This document shows positions 19,130 through 27,470 of a DNA stretch of 64,000 nucleotides, one piece after another. Position 1 is the first letter of the stretch. The number at the start of each line of letters is the position of its first letter. The stretch is from Arthrobacter castelli DSM 16402 (lineage in GTDB: Bacteria > Actinomycetota > Actinomycetes > Actinomycetales > Micrococcaceae), in assembly GCF_000430705.1 (NCBI RefSeq), contig NZ_AUMN01000009.1, forward strand, positions 62,001 to 126,000. Direction: 5' to 3'. The position numbers and the translations under genes are program-made. A model generated the notes under the pieces. That model saw nothing but the letters and a program-made list of their open reading frames with translations. It was not told where the DNA came from and searched no databases.

Positions 19130-20655
19130 GAGTGCGGTTGTCCTTCCTCTTTACCTTTAGCCGGGCCTTTAGCCGGGCCTTTAGCCGGGCCTGTAGCTGT
19201 GCCTTCGCCGGTCTCTTCCACTCTGTCTTGAGTCGAGGCTATCCGGTCACCCAGCAGCCGCAACGCCGCGCCATTGGAGGACTTGAACAACACCAGGTCA
19301 CCCGGCTGAAGCTCTGTGCGCAGCACGTGTTCCGCCTCATCGACGTCGGCGGCATAGGCCGCTTCATCGCCCCACGACCCTTCCAGCACGGCCGCGTTGT
19401 GAATCGCCCGGGCTCCGTTGCCGACGGCAAGCAACCGGGAGATATTCAACCGCACCACATCGCGGCCCACGGCGTCATGCTGCTCGACCGACTCGTCGCC
19501 GAGCTCGAGCATCTCGCCCAGCACGGCCCAGGTGCGGCGTCCGCGCCCCAGTTCGGCCAGCGTGCGCAAGGCAGCCCGCATGGACTCCGGATTGGCGTTA
19601 TAAGCGTCATTAATCACGGTGACGCCGTCGGCGCGCTCTGTGCGTTCCATCCGCCAGCGGCTGCCCGCAGACTGTCCGCTCAGCCCTGAAACGATGCCGG
19701 TGCCGTCCAGCCCGGCCGCAAACGCGGCAGTTGCTGCCGCAAGCAGGTTCACGACGTGATGAGTTCCCAGCAGTCCGGATACGACATGGCCGCCGGAACC
19801 ATCGGGAAAAGTCACGTCAAAAGCCGGGTGCCCTTCGCGGGTCGTCTCCAGATGGCTGCCGATGACCAGCCCGGTCTCTTGCAGCTCAGTGTCCTGCCGG
19901 CCGGAGCTGAACGACAGCACCCGGGCGGCAGTACGGTCCCCCATCGCAGCCACGCGGGCATCATCGGCGTTCAGCACGGCAATTCCGTCGGCGCCGAGCG
20001 TCTCGACGAGTTCGCCCTTGGCCCGGGCGATGTTTTCGATTGACCCGAATTCGCCGGCATGGGCCGAGCCCACACCGAGCACCACGCCGATGTCCGGGGC
20101 CACCATCCGGGCGAGGTAGTCAATATGCCCGATTCCGGTGGCGCCCATCTCAATAATCAGGTAGCGGGTGGAGAAGCCGGCCTCGAACACGGTCAGCGGA
20201 ACGCCCACTTCACCGTTGTAGGAGTTGACCGGTGCCACCGTGGGCGCCGCGTTCGACAAGACCGCGGACAGCAAGTCCTTGGTGGTGGTTTTGCCTGCGG
20301 AGCCGGTAATGCCGATAACGGTCAGCTCACCGGCGGCGCGGAGCCTGCGGATGACCTCCGCGGCCACGGCTCCCATGGCCAGTACCGCGTCGTCGACGAT
20401 GACTGACGGATACTCGGCCCCGGACGCGTCGCGGACAGCCCGTTCAGCCAGCGCCAGCACCGCCCCGGCGTCGAACGCCGTACCAATAAAGCTGTGCCCG
20501 TCGGCGAATTCACCCGGTTTGGCAACGAACATGGCGTCCGCTCTGACCTGCCGGGAATCGGTCACCACGGATCCAATCGTGGCCTCGGGATCGGCGGTGC
20601 CGGTCAGCCGGCCTCCGGTGACAGCGGCAATCTCTTCTGCGGATAGTTCAATCAT
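19126..20655 (-). CDS. murF: UDP-MurNAc-tripeptide--D-Ala-D-Ala ligase
   Basis: MurF joins D-Ala-D-Ala to the UDP-MurNAc-tripeptide and completes the soluble precursor. The 509-residue protein shows the N-terminal substrate domain ([21 protein letters not shown]), the ATP loop [13 protein letters not shown] and [11 protein letters not shown] near the C-terminal domain. The ATG at 20655 ([15 protein letters not shown]) lies five bases after the murE stop. The C terminus ends in three perfect GPAK repeats encoded by a 12-bp tandem repeat, followed by a charged tail. Confidence 0.96.
   Translation of the reverse strand: MIELSAEEIAAVTGGRLTGTADPEATIGSVVTDSRQVRADAMFVAKPGEFADGHSFIGTAFDAGAVLALAERAVRDASGAEYPSVIVDDAVLAMGAVAAEVIRRLRAAGELTVIGITGSAGKTTTKDLLSAVLSNAAPTVAPVNSYNGEVGVPLTVFEAGFSTRYLIIEMGATGIGHIDYLARMVAPDIGVVLGVGSAHAGEFGSIENIARAKGELVETLGADGIAVLNADDARVAAMGDRTAARVLSFSSGRQDTELQETGLVIGSHLETTREGHPAFDVTFPDGSGGHVVSGLLGTHHVVNLLAAATAAFAAGLDGTGIVSGLSGQSAGSRWRMERTERADGVTVINDAYNANPESMRAALRTLAELGRGRRTWAVLGEMLELGDESVEQHDAVGRDVVRLNISRLLAVGNGARAIHNAAVLEGSWGDEAAYAADVDEAEHVLRTELQPGDLVLFKSSNGAALRLLGDRIASTQDRVEETGEGTATGPAKGPAKGPAKGKEEGQPHS
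19156..19191. repeat. Three tandem 12-bp repeats in the 3' end of murF
   Basis: The unit TTTAGCCGGGCC (plus strand) occurs three times in a row without mismatch. It encodes Gly-Pro-Ala-Lys three times in the MurF tail. Units of this kind can change copy number by replication slippage while staying in frame. Confidence 0.85.
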
Positions 20656-20660
20656 CTCGC

Positions 20661-22289
20661 TCAGGACTCTATCCGCTCGGCACCTGCAGGAGTGAATCCG
20701 TGCTTCTGCAGCGCCGCGCGCAGTTCGACCCGGTCGTCCAGGGGCAGATTCACGCCGTTGACTTCCTGCCACACCTCGTGGCCGCGGCCAGCCACCAGAA
20801 TCACGTCGCCTCGGGTGGCCATTTCGACGGCCGCTTCGATGGCGGCGGCCCGGGGGGCGACGTTGGAAAGTTCACACGACAGGCCCCCGTCCCGACGTGC
20901 CGTGTCGGCTCCTTCGAAGACCTCGGCGCGGATCGAAGCGGCGTCCTCGTCGTGCGGGTCATCATCGGTGACAATGACGACGTCGGCGTTGCGGGCGGCG
21001 ATGGCGCCCATCACGGTCCGCTTGCCCTGGTCCCGTTCGCCGGTGGCGCCGAAGACCACGATCACCCGACCCGATTCCTGCGGTGTCCTCACCGACTGCA
21101 GCGTCCGCTCGAGGGCGTCGCTGTTGTGGGCAAAATCAACGATGGCGGCCGGTGCGCTGCCCACCACTTCCATCCGCCCCGGAACTTGAACGCTGAATGG
21201 GTCCGCGGCGTCGAGCACTTCCTGGATCCGTCCGGCCGGCACTCCCGATTCATGCACCATCACCGCAGCCAGTGCGGCATTCATCACGTTGAAAGCTCCA
21301 GGGGCCGGGATATGGCACTGCAGCCGGACCCCGTGAGGCCCGTGCAGCACAAACCGGTTTCCGGTTCCGACCGGCTGCACCTCCGGGATCGTCCAGTCCG
21401 CGGACATTCCGCTGCCGGACAGCGTGGTCACCGGAATCATCGTCTCCGAGGCCAGCCGCCGCCCCCATTCGTCGTCGACAGCCACGACGGCCCGGCGCGC
21501 TCGTTCCCGGCTGAACAGCGCGGCTTTGGCCTGGTAATAATCCTCCATGTCCCCATGCAGGTCCAGGTGATCCTGGGTGAGATTAGTAAAGCCGGCGACA
21601 TCGAACTTCACACCATCCACCCGCCGGTACGTGATGGCGTGGGAGGAGACCTCCATGGATGCGGCGCTCAGTCCGCGCTCCCGCATCAGCGCCAGCAGTC
21701 CGTGGATCTGCGGCGACTCGGGCGTGGTCAGTTGGCTGGGGATGGATTCCTCCCCCGCGAGGATTTCGATGGTGCCGATCAGCCCGGTGTCGTTTTCCAG
21801 TGCACGCAGCAGCGAATCGAGCAGGTAGGTGCTGGTGGTTTTTCCGTTGGTTCCGGTGATGCCAAACAATTTTGGCCGCTGCACCCCTGCCGGCTGGCTT
21901 TGGAAGATCAGCCGGGACAACGGCCCGACGGCGGAGCGCAAGCTGGTTCCCACCAGCACCGGGACGCCGCACTCTCCCAGTCGCCGGGCGCCGGCGTCGT
22001 CGGTCAGGACTACTGTCGCACCGGCCTCGACTGCCTGCGGAGCGAACTCTGCTCCATGGCTCCGGGCTCCGGGCAGGCCAATATACAGATCTCCGGGTTG
22101 GACAGTGCGCGAATCGATGGACACGCCGCTGACGGCAACGTCGGTGTCTTCGGGAAGCGGACTCGTCACGGCAGCGTGGGCGGCGCCAAATGCCTGCAGG
22201 AACTCCACCACGGTGGAGATGGATACCGAAGCGACGTTGGCCGGCCGCATCATTACCGCTGTGGTGGAGGCTCCGGTATTCTCTGGCAC
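20661..22289 (-). CDS. murE: UDP-MurNAc-L-Ala-D-Glu ligase (probably L-lysine adding)
   Basis: MurE adds the third amino acid, L-lysine or meso-diaminopimelate, to the peptidoglycan stem. The 542-residue protein has the N-terminal DSRTVQPGDLYIGLPG motif, the ATP loop GTNGKTTSTYLL, NLTQDHLDLHG and the C-terminal domain. The substrate-specificity loop reads DDDPHDEDAA rather than the DNPR-type motif of meso-DAP enzymes, which suggests L-lysine, as expected for Arthrobacter-like cells. The GTG start at 22289 lies three bases after the ftsI stop with a GGGAG ribosome binding site. Confidence 0.95.
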   Translation of the reverse strand: MPENTGASTTAVMMRPANVASVSISTVVEFLQAFGAAHAAVTSPLPEDTDVAVSGVSIDSRTVQPGDLYIGLPGARSHGAEFAPQAVEAGATVVLTDDAGARRLGECGVPVLVGTSLRSAVGPLSRLIFQSQPAGVQRPKLFGITGTNGKTTSTYLLDSLLRALENDTGLIGTIEILAGEESIPSQLTTPESPQIHGLLALMRERGLSAASMEVSSHAITYRRVDGVKFDVAGFTNLTQDHLDLHGDMEDYYQAKAALFSRERARRAVVAVDDEWGRRLASETMIPVTTLSGSGMSADWTIPEVQPVGTGNRFVLHGPHGVRLQCHIPAPGAFNVMNAALAAVMVHESGVPAGRIQEVLDAADPFSVQVPGRMEVVGSAPAAIVDFAHNSDALERTLQSVRTPQESGRVIVVFGATGERDQGKRTVMGAIAARNADVVIVTDDDPHDEDAASIRAEVFEGADTARRDGGLSCELSNVAPRAAAIEAAVEMATRGDVILVAGRGHEVWQEVNGVNLPLDDRVELRAALQKHGFTPAGAERIES

Positions 22290-22292
22290 GAA

Positions 22293-24089
22293 CTACTCCC
22301 GTTTTTCGCTGGCAAACAATGGCAAGTGGGCCGGCTTCCCTGTAGAGGGCGGCACATCGAAGGTGTGCAGCACATGGCCCATCACCGCCGTGAACGTCGG
22401 CCCGGCCGTGATGCCATAAATATTGCCTTGCGGACGCTGCAGGGTCACCCCGACCACGTACTGGGGGTCCTCCATCGGAGCCATTCCCACGAACGACGCT
22501 GTGTAGCCATTGTACCCGCCATTCTTGCCGGGGGCTTCCGCAGTGCCGGTCTTGCCGCCGACCCGGTAGCTTTCCATCTGCGCCAGCTGGGCGCCGGCGT
22601 CGGTGACGGTGGTCTCCAGCATGTCCTGGAGCTGCTGCGCGGTTTTATGGGAGACGACGCGCTGTGCCTTTTTCTTGCCGACCTCGTGGCGGGTCCCGTC
22701 CGGTTCGATGTAGGCGTCGATCAAACGGGGCTTCAACCGCACGCCGTCGTTCGCGATCGTCTGGTATGCCACGGCAGTCTGCAGTGCCGTCTGGGCCACG
22801 CCCTGCCCGAACAGCACGGTGTACTTCTGGCGTACGTCCCAGTTCTTCGGCTTTTCCAGGATGCCCGCAGTTTCGCCGGGCAGCGCCACACCTGTCTTCT
22901 GGCCGATGCCGAACTTCCGCATCCAGTCGTACCGCTCCTGCTTGGTCAGCTGCTCGCCGGCCATCACCGTGCCGGTGTTCATCGAATCGCCGAAGATGCC
23001 TGCCAGGGTGCGTTCCTGCGTGCCGTGTTCGAAAGCATCGCTGAATGTCTGGCCATCCACGGTGTAGGACGGCGGGACCGTGAACTCGGACAGCGGCCCG
23101 GCGATTCCCTCTTCAATCACGGCAGCCATGGTGATCAGTTTCTGCGTCGATCCCGGCTCGAAGGCGGTGGTGACGCCGATAGCCTGACGACGGTTGGACT
23201 GCGTCTTGCCCGGGCTGTTGGGGTCCGGGGCCTGCGACTGGGCCATGGCCACGACCCGGCCGGTTTCTGCCTCCAGCACCACAATGCTGCCCCATTCGGC
23301 GCTGAGCCGATCCACTTGGCTCTTGATCTGCTGCTGGGCGAACCACTGAATGTCCTGGTTAATGGTCAGCTGGATGGAGGTGCCATCGACGGCCGGCTTT
23401 TCTTTCCGCGGAGCGGTGGGAATCGGAATGCCATCGGCGCCGATCTGGTAACTGATCTTGCCGGGCGTGCCTGAGAGCTTGTCGTCCTTGGTCAGTTCAA
23501 TACCGCCCAACGCGGCGCCGTCCGAGCCCAGGTAGCCAACAATGGAACCGGCCACCGACCCGGAGGGGTAGGTGCGTTCACTGGTGGCCTGCGCGACGAT
23601 GCCGGGAATGCCCAGGTTCATCACCTTGTCCCGGACCGCCGGAGAGACACCCTTGGCGACGTAGTGGAAGCGGTCGTCACCGGTGAGGTCGTCTTTGACC
23701 TTCTTTTCGGGCTTGTCCAGCACATTGGCCAGTTTCGCCACGGCCTCGTCCTTGGTCACGGTGACCAGTTCATTGTCAGGGGTGATCCGCTTGAACTCAT
23801 CGAGCACATTCTGCTGGTCAACTGTGATGTGGAACCGTTGCACACTTGTCGCCAGCACATCGCCCTGGGCGCCGATAATATCCCCGCGCAGCGGCGCGAC
23901 GGGGAACGAGCGCGTCCGGTTGTCGACTGCTGCCTGCGCCATCCCGTCGGGGTCGATTCCCTGAATCTGGAACAGCCTGCCGCCAAGTACGAGCAGCAGC
24001 AACAGCATCATGGCCAGCCCGATACGCAGCCGCCGGGTGCCCATCGATACTCCTGCTGTGCCGCCTTGAGGGTCTTTAGATCCCGCCAT
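22293..24089 (-). CDS. ftsI: FtsI/PBP3, septal class B penicillin-binding protein
   Basis: FtsI is the septal DD-transpeptidase that cross-links peptidoglycan with FtsW. The 598-residue protein has a short cytoplasmic N terminus, one transmembrane helix at about residues 20-38, the PBP dimerisation domain, and a transpeptidase domain. All three active-site motifs are visible: STQK (Ser314 nucleophile, Lys317), SMN (Ser369-Asn371) and KTG (Lys513). A basic stretch GKKKAQR is found in the transpeptidase domain. It lies between ftsL and murE on the minus strand, the classical order. Confidence 0.96.
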   Translation of the reverse strand: MAGSKDPQGGTAGVSMGTRRLRIGLAMMLLLLLVLGGRLFQIQGIDPDGMAQAAVDNRTRSFPVAPLRGDIIGAQGDVLATSVQRFHITVDQQNVLDEFKRITPDNELVTVTKDEAVAKLANVLDKPEKKVKDDLTGDDRFHYVAKGVSPAVRDKVMNLGIPGIVAQATSERTYPSGSVAGSIVGYLGSDGAALGGIELTKDDKLSGTPGKISYQIGADGIPIPTAPRKEKPAVDGTSIQLTINQDIQWFAQQQIKSQVDRLSAEWGSIVVLEAETGRVVAMAQSQAPDPNSPGKTQSNRRQAIGVTTAFEPGSTQKLITMAAVIEEGIAGPLSEFTVPPSYTVDGQTFSDAFEHGTQERTLAGIFGDSMNTGTVMAGEQLTKQERYDWMRKFGIGQKTGVALPGETAGILEKPKNWDVRQKYTVLFGQGVAQTALQTAVAYQTIANDGVRLKPRLIDAYIEPDGTRHEVGKKKAQRVVSHKTAQQLQDMLETTVTDAGAQLAQMESYRVGGKTGTAEAPGKNGGYNGYTASFVGMAPMEDPQYVVGVTLQRPQGNIYGITAGPTFTAVMGHVLHTFDVPPSTGKPAHLPLFASEKRE

Positions 24090-24115
24090 CGTCCTCGTCC
24101 GGTTGGGTTGGAAAC

Positions 24116-24916
24116 TTACTCTTGGCCCGCCTGTTGGGGAGCCGGAATGGTGCCGCCATTGAGGTCAGCAGGTTGGCGCTGCACGGGGGCAGGCACGACG
24201 CCGTCGTCGGATCCACTGTTGGAGCTGTCGTCGGATGACGATCCACCCGAGGCTTGAGGATTGGATGACTGGTTGCCATCTGCCTCACTCTGCCCGCTAT
24301 CCGATGCGCCCTGGTCTGGTCCGTTGTCCTGCGATGTGCTGTCCGAGCCCTCGGAGCTGCCTGACGGCTTGCTGTCCGGCTTCTCCGATGAGGGGCCCGA
24401 CGCCGTCGGCGCCTGATCGATGATCGAGACATCGGGCGCAGGTACACGGGCGTCCGGGCCGTCCGATTTCTCGGCTGGCTCAGGCTCACCGGCGATGCGC
24501 ATGCTGTTCAAATCAATGGTTCCAAACGTTGGCGAACTAACCATTCCCAATTCTGCCGCCTGGGAGGCCAGATTCTGTGGAGCCACATGGTTTTTCACCC
24601 GCTGTGTCAACATTTCGTTTTTCTGTTGCAGCGATGCCTGCTTGCTGTTCAGCTCCACCAGCTGATACTGGCCCGACGACACGGAGACGTTCAGCACCAG
24701 CACTCCAACCAGCGACGCCACCAGTGCGACGAAGCAGAATACGGCGAAGGGAACCCGCCGGCGCCGTGTGCCGGCAGGCACCACGGACAGTGGTGTGCGA
24801 CGCTCGGGGTGCCCTCCGTGGTCGGGGGCGTGCGTGCCTGCCGGCGTCGGCGCCAGCGCTGCACTGCCCGCCACGGTCTGGCCGGGGTGCTCCGTGATGT
24901 GTGGCTGCTGAGTCAT
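24116..24916 (-). CDS. ftsL: FtsL-like divisome protein with long disordered tail
   Basis: A 266-residue bitopic membrane protein in the position of ftsL, between rsmH and ftsI. A cytoplasmic N terminus of about 54 residues ends in RRRRVPF. One helix (about residues 56-77) follows, then a short coiled coil ([23 protein letters not shown]) and the typical [11 protein letters not shown] segment. FtsL normally stops soon after this. Here a Ser/Asp/Gly/Pro-rich extension of about 135 residues follows and should lie outside the membrane. The start ATG overlaps the rsmH stop (ATGA). Position, topology and coiled coil support the call; primary sequence is weakly conserved in this family. Confidence 0.82.
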   Translation of the reverse strand: MTQQPHITEHPGQTVAGSAALAPTPAGTHAPDHGGHPERRTPLSVVPAGTRRRRVPFAVFCFVALVASLVGVLVLNVSVSSGQYQLVELNSKQASLQQKNEMLTQRVKNHVAPQNLASQAAELGMVSSPTFGTIDLNSMRIAGEPEPAEKSDGPDARVPAPDVSIIDQAPTASGPSSEKPDSKPSGSSEGSDSTSQDNGPDQGASDSGQSEADGNQSSNPQASGGSSSDDSSNSGSDDGVVPAPVQRQPADLNGGTIPAPQQAGQE

Positions 24917-25884
24917 GCCACCCTCCTGTCCCTGATGCGCTCAACGGCACGTAATTTGGCCGAAGCGGCCCGTGGGTTTTCTGCTGTTTCCGCCGCGGAT
25001 GGTGCCTCGGTTCCGCGTGAAAGGCGTTTCAATTCCGGTTTGTGCTCGTCCAACTCGACCGGGAATCCCTTGGGCGCGGACGACTGTGAACGTGAGTTGA
25101 AGACCGACTTGACGATCTGGTCCTCCAGCGAGTGGTACGACATCACAACTATCCGGCCGTCCAACATCAGGGCATCCACAGCGGCCGGAATCGCCCGCTG
25201 CAGCGCCTCAAGTTCCTGGTTGACCTCGATCCGCAACGCCTGGAAAGTCCGCTTGGCCGGATGCCCCCCGGACCGTGCCGCCGCGGCCGGCACAACGCTG
25301 CGGATGATCTCGACCAGTTGTCCCGTCGTCGTAATCGGCTCATCCGCCCGCGCGGCCGCGATCGCCTCGGCAATCCGTCCGGCGAACTTTTCCTCGCCCC
25401 AGCGGCGGATAATAGTGCGCAGCTGCTGCAGCGGGTATTGATTAACGACGTCGGCAGCGGTCTGGCCTTCGCTGGAATCCATGCGCATGTCCAAAGGCGC
25501 GTCGAAGGAGTAGGCAAAACCCCGTTCGCGCTCGTCCAGTTGGAGCGAGGAAACCCCCAGGTCGAACAGCACACCGTTGACGGCCGGAACACCCAAATCA
25601 TCAAGCACGTCGGGGATTTCGTCGTAGACCGCGTGGACCAGATCGATACGGTCCTGATATGCGGCCAGCCTTTCGGTGGACAGTGCCAGCGCCTCTTCGT
25701 CGCGGTCAATACCGATCAGGTGGAGGCCGGGAAACCGGTTCAGCATCGCCTCGCTGTGGCCTCCCAGTCCAAGAGTCGCGTCGATGACGACGGCGCCGGT
25801 TCCGTCGATGGCCGGCTCGAGCAACGACACACAACGTTCGCGCAGCACTGGCACGTGGTGCCCGGCTGGCTGCTGTGCGTTCAT
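24913..25884 (-). CDS. rsmH: 16S rRNA (cytosine-1402-N4)-methyltransferase
   Basis: RsmH (MraW) methylates N4 of C1402 in 16S rRNA using S-adenosylmethionine. The 323-residue protein has [16 protein letters not shown] at the N terminus, the SAM loop [24 protein letters not shown], the [11 protein letters not shown] motif and [14 protein letters not shown]. It is the second gene of the dcw cluster. A gap of about 175 bases without a convincing gene separates it from mraZ. Confidence 0.97.
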   Translation of the reverse strand: MNAQQPAGHHVPVLRERCVSLLEPAIDGTGAVVIDATLGLGGHSEAMLNRFPGLHLIGIDRDEEALALSTERLAAYQDRIDLVHAVYDEIPDVLDDLGVPAVNGVLFDLGVSSLQLDERERGFAYSFDAPLDMRMDSSEGQTAADVVNQYPLQQLRTIIRRWGEEKFAGRIAEAIAAARADEPITTTGQLVEIIRSVVPAAAARSGGHPAKRTFQALRIEVNQELEALQRAIPAAVDALMLDGRIVVMSYHSLEDQIVKSVFNSRSQSSAPKGFPVELDEHKPELKRLSRGTEAPSAAETAENPRAASAKLRAVERIRDRRVA

Positions 25885-26059
25885 TGGCCTTGCCCATTCC
25901 CTTCGTCATCGGCCCCGCTGGTGCTTGAACCAGATCCCCATCCGCACCTGCCGTTGTGATCCGCCTGGCTCCGGGGAAGGTGAGCCAGGTCGATCCCTGA
26001 CGGCGGGCGGCTGGAGATCTCATCCCAGCGTCCGGCGTTTTGCAGCGTCCTCTGATCGC

Positions 26060-26491
26060 TCAGAGGATTCCAGGTAGTTCGTTTTCGTCGGTCTCCGAGA
26101 AGGTGGTTTCCTTCTCTTCGAGGTACTCGCTCCACGCCTGGGCATCCCAGATCTCGGCACGGGCACCGGCGCCAATGACAGCCAGTTCGCGGTCAAGCCC
26201 TGCATAGGTGCGGAGCGCAGGCGGAATGGTCACCCGGCCCTGCTTGTCCGGAACTTCGTCAGAGGCACCAGATAGGAAAACCCGAATGTAATCACGCGCT
26301 TGTCGTGAGGAGATCGGTGCCTCACGCATCTGCTCATGAACCCTTTCGAATTCCCGCTGGCTGAAGACGTAGATGCAACGTTCCTGTCCCCTGGTCAGGA
26401 CCAGACCGTTGGAGAGTTCCTCGCGGAACTTCGCCGGGAGGATGATCCGCCCCTTATCGTCCAGCCGCGGCGAATGTGTTCCGAGAAACAT
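26060..26491 (-). CDS. mraZ: MraZ, transcriptional regulator of the dcw cluster
   Basis: MraZ is an AbrB-fold DNA-binding protein that forms ring-like oligomers and represses its own operon. The 143-residue protein starts at ATG 26491 ([24 protein letters not shown]) and has the second half-repeat [18 protein letters not shown], so both SpoVT/AbrB-like halves are intact. Upstream in-frame codons are ignored because MFLGTH is the universal N terminus. It leads the division operon, and its own promoter carries three matching boxes. Confidence 0.97.
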   Translation of the reverse strand: MFLGTHSPRLDDKGRIILPAKFREELSNGLVLTRGQERCIYVFSQREFERVHEQMREAPISSRQARDYIRVFLSGASDEVPDKQGRVTIPPALRTYAGLDRELAVIGAGARAEIWDAQAWSEYLEEKETTFSETDENELPGIL

Positions 26492-26552
26492 CGCCACCGC
26501 CTTGCCGATCCGGGAGGAGATCCCTCCATGGCCACCATCGCCCTCTAATAGG

Positions 26553-26578
26553 CCCCACTTTACTCCACATTCCCCCAC
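26553..26578 (-). promoter_or_regulatory. Three MraZ boxes (GTGGRG direct repeats, 10-bp period)
   Basis: Read on the minus strand, GTGGGGGAAT, GTGGAGTAAA and GTGGGGCC follow each other so that each GTGG starts exactly ten bases after the last. This is the arrangement known for MraZ-binding repeats in other bacteria. The boxes lie over the spacer and -10 of the mraZ promoter, so MraZ binding should block it. Confidence 0.7.
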
Positions 26579-26584
26579 GGTCAA
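26557..26584 (-). promoter_or_regulatory. mraZ (dcw operon) promoter
   Basis: On the minus strand TTGACC (26584-26579) is followed after 16 bases by TAAAGT (26562-26557), a good match to the actinobacterial housekeeping promoter. Transcription would start near 26550, about 59 bases before the mraZ ATG. No other strong promoter is seen between this site and ftsZ, so it probably drives the cluster from mraZ to ftsQ. Confidence 0.65.
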
Positions 26585-26932
26585 TCTGCGAGCGCGGAAT
26601 GTCGCGGCGTGTCCTTTCGAAAAAGCCTGAAATGACGCGGAATCATGCCGGTGGAAGGAAGTGGAGGAAGAATCACGCCAGGCGTCGAAAAGAGGTTAAA
26701 AAGAATCGGGACCCGTATCTACGGATCCCGATGAATGGCTCGATTCCGGCCGATTTTCCCTTGGATGAGCCTCACCCGCACGACCACGGGGTGGGAAGTG
26801 GAGGGGAAGGAGGTGGAGTCGTGGTGGAATGTGGAGCGCCGCTGAATATCCACGGCTCCCCGCCACTCTGCGGCTCGGTGGGACGCTGCTTGCACGGCTC
26901 CTCGCGGCGCCGATCCTCCCGGGCTGGAGCGT
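26585..26932. other. Non-coding stretch between DUF3040 gene and dcw promoter
   Basis: About 350 bases with no supported gene. They hold a rho-independent terminator (26696-26732) for the upstream DUF3040 gene and one copy of a 27-bp direct repeat near its end. The remainder is purine/pyrimidine-biased sequence without recognisable motifs. Confidence 0.7.
26696..26732 (-). terminator. Rho-independent terminator after the DUF3040 gene
   Basis: The 7-bp arms ATCGGGA (26705-26711) and TCCCGAT (26726-26732) enclose a further CCG/CGG pairing and a six-base loop. On the minus strand the hairpin is followed by TCTTTTTAA, a proper T tract. It separates the DUF3040 transcript from the dcw promoter about 110 bases downstream. 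Confidence 0.75.
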
Positions 26933-26961
26933 CTACGGCTCCTCGCGGCGCCGATCCTCCC
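26894..26961. repeat. 27-bp direct repeat at the end of the DUF3040 gene
   Basis: Identical 27-base copies occupy 26894-26920 and 26935-26961, 41 bases apart. The second copy encodes the last residues (DRRREEP) and stop of the DUF3040 protein. The first lies just past the stop. This looks like a short tandem duplication that moved or created the present stop. Confidence 0.85.
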
Positions 26962-27301
26962 ACTTGTCCTCAAGGTTCGACATGAATCCACTTTGCGACT
27001 TCGACTTGCCCGAGCCCTTTTCCTTCCGCTTTGCAGCCTTGGCGCCCTGTGTGGACGCCCAATACACGCCGCCGCCCATGATGAGGAAGCCAACCACTCC
27101 GACTATGATCCACTGCTGTGAAATCCCTACCAGCAGCACAAGTAGACCAAGCACTGCACCAAGGGCGCCGAATACGATGTGCCTGGTGGACAGGGCATGC
27201 ATCCGGTCATTGCCGAGGGAGCTGGCAAATTTGGGGTCGTCGGCCTGTAATTGCCGCTCCAGTTGCTCAAGCAGCTTCTGTTCATGTTCCGAGAGTGGCA
27301 T
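26933..27301 (-). CDS. DUF3040 membrane protein
   Basis: A 122-residue protein of the actinobacterial DUF3040 family (function unknown). It starts MPLSEHEQKLLEQLERQL, the family hallmark, has two transmembrane helices at about residues 43-62 and 64-82, and ends in a basic then acidic tail. The ATG at 27301 has a strong AAGGAGG ribosome binding site, so upstream in-frame codons are excluded. DUF3040 genes are commonly found just upstream of mraZ in Actinobacteria (Rv2169c in M. tuberculosis), as here. The C terminus is encoded in a 27-bp duplicated sequence. Confidence 0.9.
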   Translation of the reverse strand: MPLSEHEQKLLEQLERQLQADDPKFASSLGNDRMHALSTRHIVFGALGAVLGLLVLLVGISQQWIIVGVVGFLIMGGGVYWASTQGAKAAKRKEKGSGKSKSQSGFMSNLEDKWEDRRREEP

Positions 27302-27470
27302 TGCTGCCTCCTTACGGTCAGTACCGACGTCAACATGGTCGCAACCAGTGACCTGTGTGGTCACGACCATCAGGCGGACTGCCAAATGATGGCTCTGCCT
27401 ACTTATAAGGATAGATGGCATTTGCCCTTTGGGAAAGCTGGAACTTACCCTTCAAAACGCGCTCCCTGCG

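Noticed and set aside
20700-23474. A 924-codon open frame on the plus strand
   Set aside because: It is antisense to murE and ftsI, which have full catalytic motifs. Long antisense frames are normal in GC-rich DNA, and the translation has no recognisable domain.
25885-26059. Small gene between mraZ and rsmH
   Set aside because: Open frames exist in this gap but none has a ribosome binding site, conserved motif or stable codon pattern.
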